Shown: positions 29,400-39,515, numbered from the stretch's first letter. The stretch is DNA of 64,000 bases from Acinetobacter ihumii (GCF_900625095.1 NZ_LR130760.1:1251224-1315223), one strand, 5' to 3'. Numbers and translations: made by a program. The notes: a model not told the origin generated them from the letters alone.

Positions 29400-30323
29400 A
29401 TGAATTTTCAACAATTAAGAATCATACGAGAAACTGTCCGTCAAAACTTTAATTTGACCGAAGCTTCGGCAGCGCTTTACACCTCTCAATCGGGTGTGAG
29501 TAAGCACATTAAAGATTTAGAAGATGAGCTGGGCGTTCAGCTTTTTATTCGTAAAGGTAAGCGTTTGCTCGGTTTAACTGAACCGGGACAAGCATTGTTG
29601 GGTATCGTAGAAAGAATGTTGGTCGATGCTGAAAATATTAAGCGTCTTGCTGATGATTTTAATAAAGTCGATGAAGGTACGCTAACCATTGCCACCACAC
29701 ATACTCAGGCACGTTATGTCCTTCCCCCAATCGTCAATCAGTTTAAAAAGCTTTTCCCAAAAGTGCATTTAGTTTTGCAACAAGCCAGTCCGACAGAAAT
29801 TTCTGAAATGCTGCTGCAAGGTGAAGCTGATATTGGTATTGCGACAGAATCTCTGACCACTGAGGAAAATCTGGCCAGTGTTCCGTATTATCAATGGCAA
29901 CATAGCATTATTGTGCCGCAAAGCCACCCATTAAGCACGACCACGGATATCACATTAGAAGCTTTGGCCAACTTCCCGATTATTACCTATCACGGTGGAT
30001 TTACGGGTCGTTCAAAAATTGACAAAGCTTTTGAAGATGCAGGTATTGATGTCGATTTGGTCATGTCTGCTCTGGATGCCGATGTCATCAAAACCTATGT
30101 TGAACTAGGCATGGGAGTCGGCATTGTCAATGATGTTGCTTATGATGCAGAGCGTGATTATCGCTTAAAACAAATTAAGACCGCTATTTTTGGCTTAAAT
30201 ACCACGTGGATTGCAGTGCGTAAAGGACATTTGCTGCGTGGCTATGGCTATGAGTTTATTTCGCTCTGTTCACCAGAAGCAGATATTAAGGCACTCAAAA
30301 AAGTGGCTTATCCTGATGAATAA
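29400..30323 (+). CDS. CysB-family LysR transcriptional regulator of sulfur assimilation
   Basis: A 307-residue LysR protein. The winged HTH (MNFQQLRIIRETVRQNFNLT, then SQSGVSKHIKDLEDELG) and the effector domain (TTHTQARYVLPPIVNQFKK) closely resemble CysB and Cbl, which sense N-acetylserine or sulfate limitation. Its place at the end of the sulfate operon supports control of the upstream genes and probably others. CysB and Cbl cannot be told apart here. Downstream, an AT-rich imperfect hairpin near 30360-30398 and the shared terminator at 30439 follow. Confidence 0.9.
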   Translation: MNFQQLRIIRETVRQNFNLTEASAALYTSQSGVSKHIKDLEDELGVQLFIRKGKRLLGLTEPGQALLGIVERMLVDAENIKRLADDFNKVDEGTLTIATTHTQARYVLPPIVNQFKKLFPKVHLVLQQASPTEISEMLLQGEADIGIATESLTTEENLASVPYYQWQHSIIVPQSHPLSTTTDITLEALANFPIITYHGGFTGRSKIDKAFEDAGIDVDLVMSALDADVIKTYVELGMGVGIVNDVAYDAERDYRLKQIKTAIFGLNTTWIAVRKGHLLRGYGYEFISLCSPEADIKALKKVAYPDE

Positions 30324-30438
30324 TCAGATATTATAAAATTTTCTTCATCACGATTTAGACCCTCTTTATTTTTCTCGCTAAGGGAGAAATAAAAAGGGCG
30401 TATAAAAGAAATCTATTGTTATTGGCTAAAATTGACAT

Positions 30439-30471
30439 AAAAAAAGAACCGCAATCTGCGGTTCTTTTTTT
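30439..30471. terminator. Bidirectional terminator between the LysR gene and rpmE
   Basis: Stem AAAAAAGAACCGCA/TGCGGTTCTTTTTT around 30454-30456, T-rich on both strands, between convergent genes. Confidence 0.9.
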
Positions 30472-30516
30472 GGAAAACTGAAACCAGATAAATTTCTTGT
30501 TTCAGATTTTCTGCTA

Positions 30517-30741
30517 TTAACGTTTGATAGAACGTGACATACCAGCAAAACGTTGTTTGAATTTGTCAATACGACCGCCAGTGTCCACATTCTTTTGTTT
30601 ACCAGTATAGAATGGGTGGCAAGCTGAACATACGTCAAGATAAAGTGTTTCTTTACCTAAAGCAGAACGAGTTTCAATCACGTTACCGCAAGAGCAAGTT
30701 GCAACTAATGTTTCGTATTTTGGGTGAATATCGGCGCGCAT
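30517..30741 (-). CDS. rpmE: 50S ribosomal protein L31, zinc-binding type
   Basis: A 74-residue L31 starting [10 protein letters not shown]. The zinc ligands are Cys16, Cys18, Cys38 and Cys41 (CSCG and CSAC), so this is the C+ form, used under zinc sufficiency; no C- paralog or Zur site is visible here. Monocistronic, with a strong terminator. Confidence 0.97.
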   Translation of the reverse strand: MRADIHPKYETLVATCSCGNVIETRSALGKETLYLDVCSACHPFYTGKQKNVDTGGRIDKFKQRFAGMSRSIKR

Positions 30742-30972
30742 GGTCGATGACTCCTAATTTGAAGAAAGGCTTAAGCTGTTATCGCAATTGATCACTCTTA
30801 ATATTCAATTCCAATGAATCCAACACTAAGGAAAAGGCTGGTCGACTCAATGAGGTTACACAGCAGATCAACACCATAACAGACCATTTCTCTTGGCCCA
30901 CCGAGACGAATCCGTCAGAGCTAAGCACAACAAGTGGGCATTATTATATACCTAAAAAAGCCAGATGGCGAA

Positions 30973-31971
30973 TTATTCAAGAACTGTTTTATCTTTCGGT
31001 GCGACTGGTTCATGCTTTTTTGACCAATAATTTGCAATAACACCGCACACCATCAATTGAATTTGATGAAAGATCATAATCGGTAGCACAATCATCCCCA
31101 ACGGTTGTCCGCTAAATAAAATTTGCGCCATGGGTACACCACTCGCCAGCGTCTTTTTGGAACTACAAAAGAAAATGGTAATTTGATCGGCTCGATTAAA
31201 TCCAAGCCATACAGGTACAAATAATGCAAGCAGCATAATGATGGTCAGTAAAACCGAACACGCCAAGACCAGATAGAATAATGTCACTAGGCTCACCTGA
31301 TGCCAAAGCCCCGCAACTACAGCACTACTAAAAGCACCGTAAACCACCATCAAAATGGTGCCTTGATCAAATGCTTTGACAATACCTGGCACTTTTTTCA
31401 TGTAAGGAAAAATCTTAGAACGAAATACCTGTCCCAAAATAAAAGGAACCAATAATAACAACGTGATCTGTATGATCGATGTAGTCGGATCATAGTTATG
31501 TTTCGATTGACCAAAAATAAAAAAACTGACCAATACAGGCGTAATAAACATACCGATTAAATTTGAAAATGAAGCACTGCATACCGCTGCCGCAACATTA
31601 CCTTTCGCCACAGAGGTAAAGGCAATAGAAGACTGAACTGTCGATGGCAAAAAGCACATAAACAAAAAGCCCCAGTATAATTCCTGCCCCAATACAGGAA
31701 GTAGCAGCGGTTTTGCCATTAAACCCAGAATCGGAAACACGACAAAAGTAAAAGCAAAAACCAGTACATGCAGTCTCCAGTGTAAAATCCCTTCAACAAT
31801 GGCTTCTCTTGAAAGTTTGGCACCATGCAAGAAAAATAAAATCGCGATGGCGATATTGGTTACCACTTCAAAAATACTGGCCGCATGACCCGACACAGGA
31901 ACAATACTTGCCAGAGTCACCATCAAGATCAGTAAAACAGTAAAACGATCCAACGCCAGTAATTTGAACAT
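30973..31971 (-). CDS. Bile acid:sodium symporter family (BASS/YfeH-like) membrane carrier
   Basis: About 332 residues with roughly ten hydrophobic helices. LFFLHGAKLSREAIVEG (about 50-66), FMCFLPSTVQSSIAFTSVA and the FCSSKKTLASGVPMAQILF segment match the YfeH/SBF-like group of the family. Substrates of this subgroup are not known; bile acids are unlikely. ATG 31971 has GGGA 9 bases upstream and is preferred over ATG 31986. About 255 bases before the AmpG-like gene hold nothing recognisable. Confidence 0.85.
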   Translation of the reverse strand: MFKLLALDRFTVLLILMVTLASIVPVSGHAASIFEVVTNIAIAILFFLHGAKLSREAIVEGILHWRLHVLVFAFTFVVFPILGLMAKPLLLPVLGQELYWGFLFMCFLPSTVQSSIAFTSVAKGNVAAAVCSASFSNLIGMFITPVLVSFFIFGQSKHNYDPTTSIIQITLLLLVPFILGQVFRSKIFPYMKKVPGIVKAFDQGTILMVVYGAFSSAVVAGLWHQVSLVTLFYLVLACSVLLTIIMLLALFVPVWLGFNRADQITIFFCSSKKTLASGVPMAQILFSGQPLGMIVLPIMIFHQIQLMVCGVIANYWSKKHEPVAPKDKTVLE

Positions 31972-32227
31972 CGCATGACATCCCATAAGTCATTCATAAC
32001 AAAGCCCGATACATGAAAGTTACCGAGAAGTAAATTGTCATGTTATCGAGCTTGCTTGATAAAGCCAGTTTTCAAATAAAATGTTCAGTATTTCTTTAAA
32101 AACTTAACTTCTAAATCAGATAGATACACTCGGCTATTATATGCATTTTCACTCGAATTAAACACACTTAACCCAAGATAAACTGCTTCATTCAAGCCTG
32201 AATAAGCTACATATAAACCACCAATAC

Positions 32228-34399
32228 TTATATATCAGTGCTCTTGGATGCAAGTGCCTGATGTTCTTTCAACAATTTTGCCACCCACACCACTAAAACT
32301 AGAATTGGAATACCAATCAGCGTGGTCATGAGGAAAAATTTTGGATAACCAATGTGAGTCACGATCGTACCTGAATATCCACCCAACAATTTAGGCGTTA
32401 AGGTCATTAAAGAACTGAAAATCGCATATTGAACGGCTGTAAACGACACACTGGTTAAACTCGATAAAAATGCAATAAACGCCGCGCCCGCTAGTCCTGA
32501 CGCCAGATTATCCACAATAATGGCAAAGTAAAGCCAATGAGCACTATACGCCTTAATTACCTTGCCCTTCAGCTCTGTACTTGCATTTGAGTCGATTTGT
32601 ACAGGTGTAATCGATTCAAGTTCAATATTCAATGCCTGACCTTGACCTGAATCAGCAAGCGTATAGTGTCGTTGAGTTTGAATTAAACTCTGACCTTGGG
32701 ACGAAATCGCTTCCGCTGAAATCACTTGAGTCGATGAGTTTTTTAAAGCCTGAGAATCAATAATTCCGCTGAAATTACCCGTTGCATCCAGTTTAGTTTT
32801 AAAACTTTTGCCATCTAGCTTTAACATAATCGGTTGTTCGGTACTTAACTGATCAACCGTTAAGCCCGAAACTTGTCCTTTGACCACCACACTTTGTTTT
32901 AATTCTTCGGTCGATAATTGATTATCACTGGTTATTGGTAAAAGCTGAATTTGGGGTTCGCCTACTTTCGCACTTAAATAAGGCAAATTGACAGAAACCG
33001 AATCTGCCGGACTTTGAGCAAACTGACTTTGAACCTGAATTTGACGATTTTCCGCTAAAACTGAATTTGGAACGGATAACTTAAAATATCCGACTTCATC
33101 GGTTTGTGCCGTATAGTGGTGTGTCCCAATCTGAACCTGTACATCTGCCAAAGGCTGACCTGATTTAACCAAACCAATAAAAATTAAATTGGTAGAACTC
33201 GCCAGCACAGCACCGACAAACATCAATTTCATAATGTTCATGCGCTGTGCAAGTAAACCACCCAAAAAACCACCAATCAGACTAAAAATAACCCCATAAA
33301 CTTTTACCGCTTCAGCAATTTGTTCTTTACTAAAATTTAAGTCTTGATAAAAAACATTAGAAATGACACCCGCAATAATGTCTGAGATCCGATAAAACCC
33401 AATTAACAGCAACAATACCAGCGCAAGTTTTACGCCATAGCGTTTAAAGAAATCAAGAACAGGTGCAACCCATGTTTCCATTGCCATCTGTCGGTTCACA
33501 ACACCTACCCGTACCAACAGATAGCCAACCAACAAAGCACATGCAGCGGCCGTTAAAAAACGTAAAGCTTCCAAACCAAATAAAGCGGCGGTATCGGTAA
33601 TATTTGCAGCACTGGTCACTAAATCGGTGACATTTCCAGAATAAATATAAGTCACCACAAAGCTTGCCACGGCGACAAAAAACACAAACACCAAACGATA
33701 ATAATCACTGCGTTTATAGTCTTTATATACTCGGTTGACTTGCGGTTCACGAACAACCAAAGTGGTGATGATTCCCACCAACATGACTGCTGCCATGGTT
33801 AAATAGGTATATTTCCAAGCTTCATAAATATAATTACCTTTTGAGGTGCCCAAATATGCTGCTAAAAATAAAGCACCTGCACCCGCTACAATCATCCCAA
33901 TCCGGTAACCTGCGTTATAAGTTGAGGCTAAAACCGTTTGCATTTGCGTTTCGGCAAGCTCAATCCGATAGGCATCAATCACAATATCCTGTGTAGCAGC
34001 AGAAAAGCCAAGCAATACTGCTCCAACAGCCATCTGAATCAAATAACTTTGACCAAGCGATGGATCAGAAAAAGCCATAATACAAATCGCAATCACGATC
34101 AGTACTTGTGCAATCAATAACCACGCGCGACGCCGACCCAATGTTTTAGTCAGAACAGGAACCGGAAGTTCATCAATCAAGGGCGCCCATACAAACTTAA
34201 AAGAATAGCCTAACGCTGCCCAACTAAAAAAAGTCACTGCACTTTTATCAATACCGGCTTCCCCAAGCCATAAAGATAGGCTCGAAAAGATCAGGAGAAT
34301 GGGAATCCCCGCTGAAAATCCCAGAAATAACATAATCAGGGCACGACGATCGAGAAAGGCTTCAAAAGCAGCTTTCCATCCAGTAGTTTGTGTGGTCAT
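32228..34399 (-). CDS. ampG: AmpG-like muropeptide permease with a large inserted domain
   Basis: A 723-residue MFS carrier. The N-terminal half matches AmpG (FSAGIPILLIFSSLSLWL, then YSFKFVWAPLIDELPVP, and SAATQDIVIDAYRIE), so it probably imports anhydro-muropeptides for cell-wall recycling. E. coli AmpG has 491 residues. The excess is one hydrophilic block at about 412-619 (32543-33166) between two helices of the C-terminal half. It has two Ig/carboxypeptidase-regulatory-like repeats (TAQTDEVGYFKLSVP and KTKLDATGNFSGII). By the positive-inside rule the block should face the periplasm. ATG 34399 is used rather than TTG 34417. Reading frame is intact across the insert. Confidence 0.82.
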   Translation of the reverse strand: MTTQTTGWKAAFEAFLDRRALIMLFLGFSAGIPILLIFSSLSLWLGEAGIDKSAVTFFSWAALGYSFKFVWAPLIDELPVPVLTKTLGRRRAWLLIAQVLIVIAICIMAFSDPSLGQSYLIQMAVGAVLLGFSAATQDIVIDAYRIELAETQMQTVLASTYNAGYRIGMIVAGAGALFLAAYLGTSKGNYIYEAWKYTYLTMAAVMLVGIITTLVVREPQVNRVYKDYKRSDYYRLVFVFFVAVASFVVTYIYSGNVTDLVTSAANITDTAALFGLEALRFLTAAACALLVGYLLVRVGVVNRQMAMETWVAPVLDFFKRYGVKLALVLLLLIGFYRISDIIAGVISNVFYQDLNFSKEQIAEAVKVYGVIFSLIGGFLGGLLAQRMNIMKLMFVGAVLASSTNLIFIGLVKSGQPLADVQVQIGTHHYTAQTDEVGYFKLSVPNSVLAENRQIQVQSQFAQSPADSVSVNLPYLSAKVGEPQIQLLPITSDNQLSTEELKQSVVVKGQVSGLTVDQLSTEQPIMLKLDGKSFKTKLDATGNFSGIIDSQALKNSSTQVISAEAISSQGQSLIQTQRHYTLADSGQGQALNIELESITPVQIDSNASTELKGKVIKAYSAHWLYFAIIVDNLASGLAGAAFIAFLSSLTSVSFTAVQYAIFSSLMTLTPKLLGGYSGTIVTHIGYPKFFLMTTLIGIPILVLVVWVAKLLKEHQALASKSTDI

Positions 34400-34582
34400 T
34401 CGGTTATTATTTTCCAAAGATTTTATAAAACAGCCTATTCAATCGCGTTCTGAGCAAGCTTTCAATATGGTTTATCAAAAGCTGAACATTTTAATCAATA
34501 AAAAATGCGTTGAAGCTTGATATTTTGTCCTAAACCTGTATACCTTTAAATCTTACCTCTAGTTTATTTTTGGATTTCACCT

Positions 34583-37201
34583 GTGACCCAAAGACACGAT
34601 CAAATGGCTTCAACTTTATCTTCAACTCCAACCACAGCGACAACTCTAAAAACCAATAACCTACCTACAGCATTTGAGCAAACAGAGATTCAAGCGACAT
34701 TAGACAAAACCACACTTAAACCTGAGCAATTGACACATACGCCAGATCTGGACAAAATTCCATCATCTACACGTCGTATCAAACCACTGAATAATTTTCT
34801 GGGTCAGGATCGCGCCCGTGCTTCTGTAGAGGCAGGCATCTCTCTACCTTATTCAGGCTATAATATTTTTGCAGTCGGTACAGCAGGTTTAGGCAAACGC
34901 ACCATGATCAAGCGTTTGCTCCAACAACATGCCAAAAATATGCCGACCCCAGATGACTGGGTCTATGTCAATAACTTTAAAAATGCGCGTCAGCCACTTG
35001 CGCTTCGTTTTCCAGCAGGTCAAGGTCCAAAATTTCAAAATGCCTTACATCAGGCATGGCAAACCATCTTAAAACAACTTGAACGACGTTTTACCGCTGA
35101 AACCTATCACAATCGTATTGAACAGATTCGTCAGGAAACAGGTGACGAACAACAAGAGGCTTTGGTTGAACTGACCAAAGAAGGCGAAACACTTGACCTC
35201 AAACTGATTTCTCGCAATGAAGAACATTGCTTTGTACCTGTACATCTAAAAGATGACCAAGTTCAGGAAATGACGCAAAATGAAATCAATGCGCTGACCA
35301 CCAAGCAACGTGCTGAAATTGCAGCCAACATGCGTTACATGGATAAAAAACTTGAACGCTTAGGACTGCATTTGGGTGATCTTGAAGACGATGCACGTGA
35401 TCAGGTGTCTGAATTGAATCGTGACATTGCCAAACAAGTGGTTTTACCTCGAATTGACCTGCTCATTAAAAAAAATCAGAGCGTGGTCGGACTTGAAGAT
35501 TACTTACAACGTTATGCTGAAGATATTATCCAGAATGTCGAAACCATTTTGGCGCAGGAAGAAGATGATTTTTCCCCTGCACTGTTTAATCGAGTTCCCG
35601 CTCGCTATCAAGCCAATGCCATTGTAACCAACAAGCCCAACGCTGGCGCACCAGTGATTTTTGAAGACTTCCCAACCCATTACAATTTGTTGGGGCATGT
35701 TGAACAGCTTACTCAAAATGGTACGATCACTACTGATTTTACTTTAATTCGTCCTGGTTCTTTGCATAAAGCCATTGGTGGTTTTTTGATGCTGGAAGCG
35801 GAACAATTGCTTGAGCAACCTTATGCATGGCAAGGGCTAAAACGTGCGTTGAAGTCTGGACAACTCAAACTTTCTTCACTTGAGCATATGCTGACCCTGA
35901 CAGGTAGTATTTCAATTGAACCTGCGGCAATACCGCTTGATATCAAAGTGGTTTTATTAGCGGAACCTGAAATTTATTATGAAATTTTAGAAGTTGAACC
36001 TGAGCTCGGCAGCGTATTTAAAATTCGCGCCGACTTCACCGATACATTACAACGTAATGACAGCAATGAGCAGGCTTATATGCAACTTATTGCCGATTAT
36101 GTTCAGGTCGACAAGCTCTTGCCTTTTGATCGTTCAGCATTATCAGCATTGTTGACCGATTCAAGCCGTCAGGCAGAAGATCAAAGTTCCTTGTCTTTAC
36201 ATGCATCTACATTGGGTGATTTGATCCGTGAGGCGCATCACCATGCCTTTACTGCCGGTGACAAAACCGTTTCTGATAGGCATGTGAATCAAGCCCTGCA
36301 TCATCGTCAGTACCGCTTGGGGTATTTGCGCGAATTGTACTGGCAAGATTTATCACGCGGTACTCAGTTGATTGAAACTCAAGGTCATCGTTTGGGTCAG
36401 ATCAATGCATTATCTGTCATTCACTATGCAGATGTTGAATTTGGCTTACCTTCACGCCTAACTGCTTCGGTGTATCAAGGTGGTGGCGATATTCTGGATA
36501 TTGAACGCAGCGTAGAATTGGGCGGTTCATTACATGCCAAAGGCGTGTTGCTGATGTCGAGCTTCTTAAAAGCGCATTTTGGTCGTTCGCAAATTTTACA
36601 TTTTTCTGCGGCATTGGCTTTTGAACAAAGCTATGGACAGGTCGATGGCGACAGTGCAACCGTTGCAGAGCTTTCGGCCTTAATTTCAGCGATTAGCCAG
36701 ATCCCCATTGATCAATCATGGGCGATTACAGGTTCGATGAACCAACTTGGTCAGGTTCAACCGATTGGCGGTGTCAATGCCAAAATTGAAGGCTTCTATG
36801 ATGCTTGTAAACTACAAGGTTTGACGGGCAAACAGGGCGTCATTATTCCGCGCCAAAACATGCAACATCTAATGTTGCGTCAGGATGTGATTGAGGCAGT
36901 CGAAGCAGGTCAGTTCCATGTCCATGCGATTGAAACCATTGATCAGGCTTTAGAAATTTTGATGGCTCGACCTGTAGGCGTACTGGATAAAAAAGGTCGT
37001 TATAGCAAAGGTTCAATATACGCTGCGGTGATGGAGCAGCTTGAATACTGGCAAGCCATTGAAGATGGTGACGAAGTTGATGACGAGCCAAAGAAAAAGA
37101 AAAAAAAGAAGAAAAAGGCAAAAAATGAAGATGTGGAAAATGAAACTGCTGTAGAAGAAGCTGCGGTTTTACATCCTGTCTTTAGACGTCGCAGAAAATA
37201 A
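34583..37201 (+). CDS. Lon-related ATP-dependent protease (S16, LonB/LonC-like, AAA_32 type)
   Basis: An 872-residue protease related to E. coli YcbZ. A Walker-A-like loop GTAGLGKRT is at 99-107, interrupted by a long coiled-coil insert (about 155-335). The C-terminal S16 domain has the Ser-Lys dyad Ser691 (GQVDGDSATVAEL) and Lys734 (GVNAKIEGF). The tail carries nine consecutive Lys (837-845) and ends RRRRK, suggesting nucleic-acid or acidic-surface contact. GTG 34583 has GGA at 8 bases; ATG 34604 is an alternative. The substrate is unknown. A bidirectional terminator follows. Confidence 0.88.
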   Translation: MTQRHDQMASTLSSTPTTATTLKTNNLPTAFEQTEIQATLDKTTLKPEQLTHTPDLDKIPSSTRRIKPLNNFLGQDRARASVEAGISLPYSGYNIFAVGTAGLGKRTMIKRLLQQHAKNMPTPDDWVYVNNFKNARQPLALRFPAGQGPKFQNALHQAWQTILKQLERRFTAETYHNRIEQIRQETGDEQQEALVELTKEGETLDLKLISRNEEHCFVPVHLKDDQVQEMTQNEINALTTKQRAEIAANMRYMDKKLERLGLHLGDLEDDARDQVSELNRDIAKQVVLPRIDLLIKKNQSVVGLEDYLQRYAEDIIQNVETILAQEEDDFSPALFNRVPARYQANAIVTNKPNAGAPVIFEDFPTHYNLLGHVEQLTQNGTITTDFTLIRPGSLHKAIGGFLMLEAEQLLEQPYAWQGLKRALKSGQLKLSSLEHMLTLTGSISIEPAAIPLDIKVVLLAEPEIYYEILEVEPELGSVFKIRADFTDTLQRNDSNEQAYMQLIADYVQVDKLLPFDRSALSALLTDSSRQAEDQSSLSLHASTLGDLIREAHHHAFTAGDKTVSDRHVNQALHHRQYRLGYLRELYWQDLSRGTQLIETQGHRLGQINALSVIHYADVEFGLPSRLTASVYQGGGDILDIERSVELGGSLHAKGVLLMSSFLKAHFGRSQILHFSAALAFEQSYGQVDGDSATVAELSALISAISQIPIDQSWAITGSMNQLGQVQPIGGVNAKIEGFYDACKLQGLTGKQGVIIPRQNMQHLMLRQDVIEAVEAGQFHVHAIETIDQALEILMARPVGVLDKKGRYSKGSIYAAVMEQLEYWQAIEDGDEVDDEPKKKKKKKKKAKNEDVENETAVEEAAVLHPVFRRRRK

Positions 37202-37212
37202 GATAATCCATA

Positions 37213-37245
37213 AAAAAACAAGCCTCATCACGAGGCTTGTTTTTT
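37213..37245. terminator. Bidirectional terminator between the Lon-like and DegS-like genes
   Basis: Stem AAAAAACAAGCCTC/GAGGCTTGTTTTTT with ATCAC loop, T-rich on both strands, between convergent genes. Confidence 0.92.
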
Positions 37246-37257
37246 AGGGCATAAAAC

Positions 37258-38439
37258 TTAACGTTTTGGTAATGGAATATATTGAGAGCTTTGGTTCTGG
37301 CTCTTACGCTCACCCACTTTAACGTCCAATGTCGCTGTTTGACCGTTGCGCTCCACTTCCAGCCTCACTGTCGTGTTCGGTGCTTGTAGTGCCACATAAT
37401 TAATTAAATGCGACGCTGAATCGATCACTTCATCATTCACTTTTAAAATTTTATCGCCCACTTTGACACCAGCCTGATCGGATGGACCGCCACGTAATAC
37501 ATCGGCCACCACTACGCCAGCCTGACGCGGTGCTAACACATCATCCTGATCCTGATTGGGCGCAACCAGACTAATACCCAACCAGCCACGAATCACACGA
37601 CCATCTTTTAAAATTGAATTAAGCACCTGCTGACAAACCTGCGCAGGAATCGCAAAGCCAATACCTAAAGAACCACCAGACTGCGAAAAAATCGCGGTAT
37701 TTACCCCAATCAGATTTCCTGCGACATCAATCAACGCTCCACCAGAGTTACCCGGATTAATTGCAGCATCAGTCTGAATAAAATCCTCATAAGTATTAAT
37801 GCCCAAATCAGAACGACCTGTGGCAGAAATAATACCTTGTGTGACGGTCTGGCCAACTCCAAATGGATTGCCGATGGCTAAAACCACATCACCCACTTCA
37901 TTACCACTTAACTTAAAAGGCAGAACAGGGAGTTTATCCAATTCAATTTTAATGACTGCCAGATCGGTATCTGGGTCTGTTCCAATCACTTTTGCAACCG
38001 CACGACGACCATCATTCAATCCAACCACAATTTGATCTGCCTGCGCAATCACGTGATTATTGGTTAGAATATAGCCATCTGGTCGTACAATCACACCCGA
38101 CCCCAAACTATTTTCATTTTCCTGACGCGGTTGCGGCAACTGATTACCAAAAAATTCACGAAAAACTGGATCATTGAGTAAAGGATTTGCGGCCTGCTTT
38201 ATTTTTTGTGTGGTAAAAATATTAACCACGGCAGGTGCAGCTACTTTTACAGCTGCACTATATGAAACCACTCCCCCTGCACGTGACGTATCAACCAAAG
38301 GTTTGACATTTTCAGCGGGCATTTTTACGCCATCAGCAGCCACAGGCGCTTTAGGCTGGTTTAATTTTTGCCATGAAAGAAAACTGATAATGACAATGAT
38401 GAGAAGTATCCACGGTAACCATGTAAAAGCACGACGCAC
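37258..38439 (-). CDS. Membrane-anchored serine protease, DegS/AlgW type (one PDZ domain)
   Basis: A 393-residue HtrA protease anchored by an N-terminal helix (about 8-24) instead of a cleavable signal. Triad: His in LTNNHVIAQA, Asp in PDTDLAVIK, Ser in INPGNSGGALI. One PDZ domain follows (about 285-375). This is the DegS/AlgW layout; those proteases cut the anti-sigma factor RseA or MucA when misfolded porin tails bind the PDZ. No such anti-sigma gene is nearby. GTG start with AGAGGA 8 bases upstream. Confidence 0.9.
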   Translation of the reverse strand: MRRAFTWLPWILLIIVIISFLSWQKLNQPKAPVAADGVKMPAENVKPLVDTSRAGGVVSYSAAVKVAAPAVVNIFTTQKIKQAANPLLNDPVFREFFGNQLPQPRQENENSLGSGVIVRPDGYILTNNHVIAQADQIVVGLNDGRRAVAKVIGTDPDTDLAVIKIELDKLPVLPFKLSGNEVGDVVLAIGNPFGVGQTVTQGIISATGRSDLGINTYEDFIQTDAAINPGNSGGALIDVAGNLIGVNTAIFSQSGGSLGIGFAIPAQVCQQVLNSILKDGRVIRGWLGISLVAPNQDQDDVLAPRQAGVVVADVLRGGPSDQAGVKVGDKILKVNDEVIDSASHLINYVALQAPNTTVRLEVERNGQTATLDVKVGERKSQNQSSQYIPLPKR

Positions 38440-38610
38440 GTTTACATCCTCTAAGTATGATTTAATTTATTGAAGAAAAAAGAGTTTACTTATTGTAAAG
38501 CATAAGCTTATCGATAGCTGAAAAACATAAAAAAGATTTGTCTAGCTTTAGTTACCATTCAAAATGTGTTTTGATGAACTTGGTTGAATAGATTCAGAGT
38601 CAAGTTATTC

Positions 38611-39369
38611 ATGGCAAATTTAAATGACATTATCAAATGGTGCGATCAAACGTTATTGAGTGCAGAGTTTAAAGATTATGCGCCCAATGGTTTACAAATT
38701 GAAGGTAAAGCGGATGTAAAACGTATTGTGTCTGCGGTGACCGCATCTGAAACAGCGATTGATGCCGCCATTGAGCTAAAAGCAGACTTATTATTGGTTC
38801 ATCATGGCTATTTCTGGAAAGGTGAGCCGTATCCAATTACAGGGATGCGCGGCAATCGAATTAAAAAACTGATTCAACATGATATTTCCTTAGTGGCTTA
38901 TCATCTACCTTTAGATACACATCCAACTTTAGGCAACAATGTCGCAATTGCCGACCTTTTAGAGCTTCAAGATATTGAAGCATTAGACAGCAGTGAACGA
39001 CATCCCATCGGCAATATTGGTTATTTAAAACAGGCAGTTTCGCCTGAAGAGTTTCAGCATAAATTACAACAGGTTTTCGACTTTAATATTGTTCATTTAC
39101 CTGCCAACAAATCCAGTATTCACAAAGTCGGCTTTTGTACAGGGGGTGCTCAGGATTTTATTGCCAAAGCTGCACTGCAAAATTGTGATGCTTATTTGTC
39201 TGGTGAAATCAGTGAAAGAACTTTCTATGAAGCCCAAGAGTTAAATGTACACTATTTTGCCTGCGGACATCATGCCACAGAACGTTATGGTGTTCAGCGT
39301 TTAGGGAAAGCATTAGCTGATCAATTTTCACTCGAATATCATTATGTTGAGTTGAATAATCCAGTTTAA
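38611..39369 (+). CDS. Nif3-like dinuclear-metal-centre protein (YbgI family)
   Basis: A 252-residue protein of the GTP-cyclohydrolase-I-type-2/NIF3 family. Metal-site motifs LLLVHHGYFWKGE, YHLPLDTHPTLGNN and the C-terminal FACGHHATERYG are intact. The biochemical role is unsettled. ATG 38611 replaces an upstream TTG that would add 9 residues. It is divergent from the DegS/AlgW-type gene. Confidence 0.93.
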   Translation: MANLNDIIKWCDQTLLSAEFKDYAPNGLQIEGKADVKRIVSAVTASETAIDAAIELKADLLLVHHGYFWKGEPYPITGMRGNRIKKLIQHDISLVAYHLPLDTHPTLGNNVAIADLLELQDIEALDSSERHPIGNIGYLKQAVSPEEFQHKLQQVFDFNIVHLPANKSSIHKVGFCTGGAQDFIAKAALQNCDAYLSGEISERTFYEAQELNVHYFACGHHATERYGVQRLGKALADQFSLEYHYVELNNPV

Positions 39370-39515
39370 GTCGTATTTATTACAAGTATTTATATATACG
39401 TATTAGTTCGAGCTTTATTGTGTATTGTTATTTAAAACAATCACCTTTTGCATAAATAATCATTTACAATGAAGCCACTTTATTCTACTACCCAGCTAAC
39501 GCAAGGAATAGGAAC

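Noticed and set aside
30742..30972. Possible small RNA between rpmE and the BASS carrier
   Set aside because: No stable hairpin with a T run and no recognisable promoter pair were found.
36417..37221. Minus-strand frames inside the Lon-like protease gene
   Set aside because: Long antisense frames over a well-supported gene; the Phe/Ser-rich runs are mirror images of the poly-Lys tract.
39440..39475. Possible Fur box in front of sodB
   Set aside because: Best alignment to the 19-base consensus is about 11 matches, expected often in AT-rich DNA.
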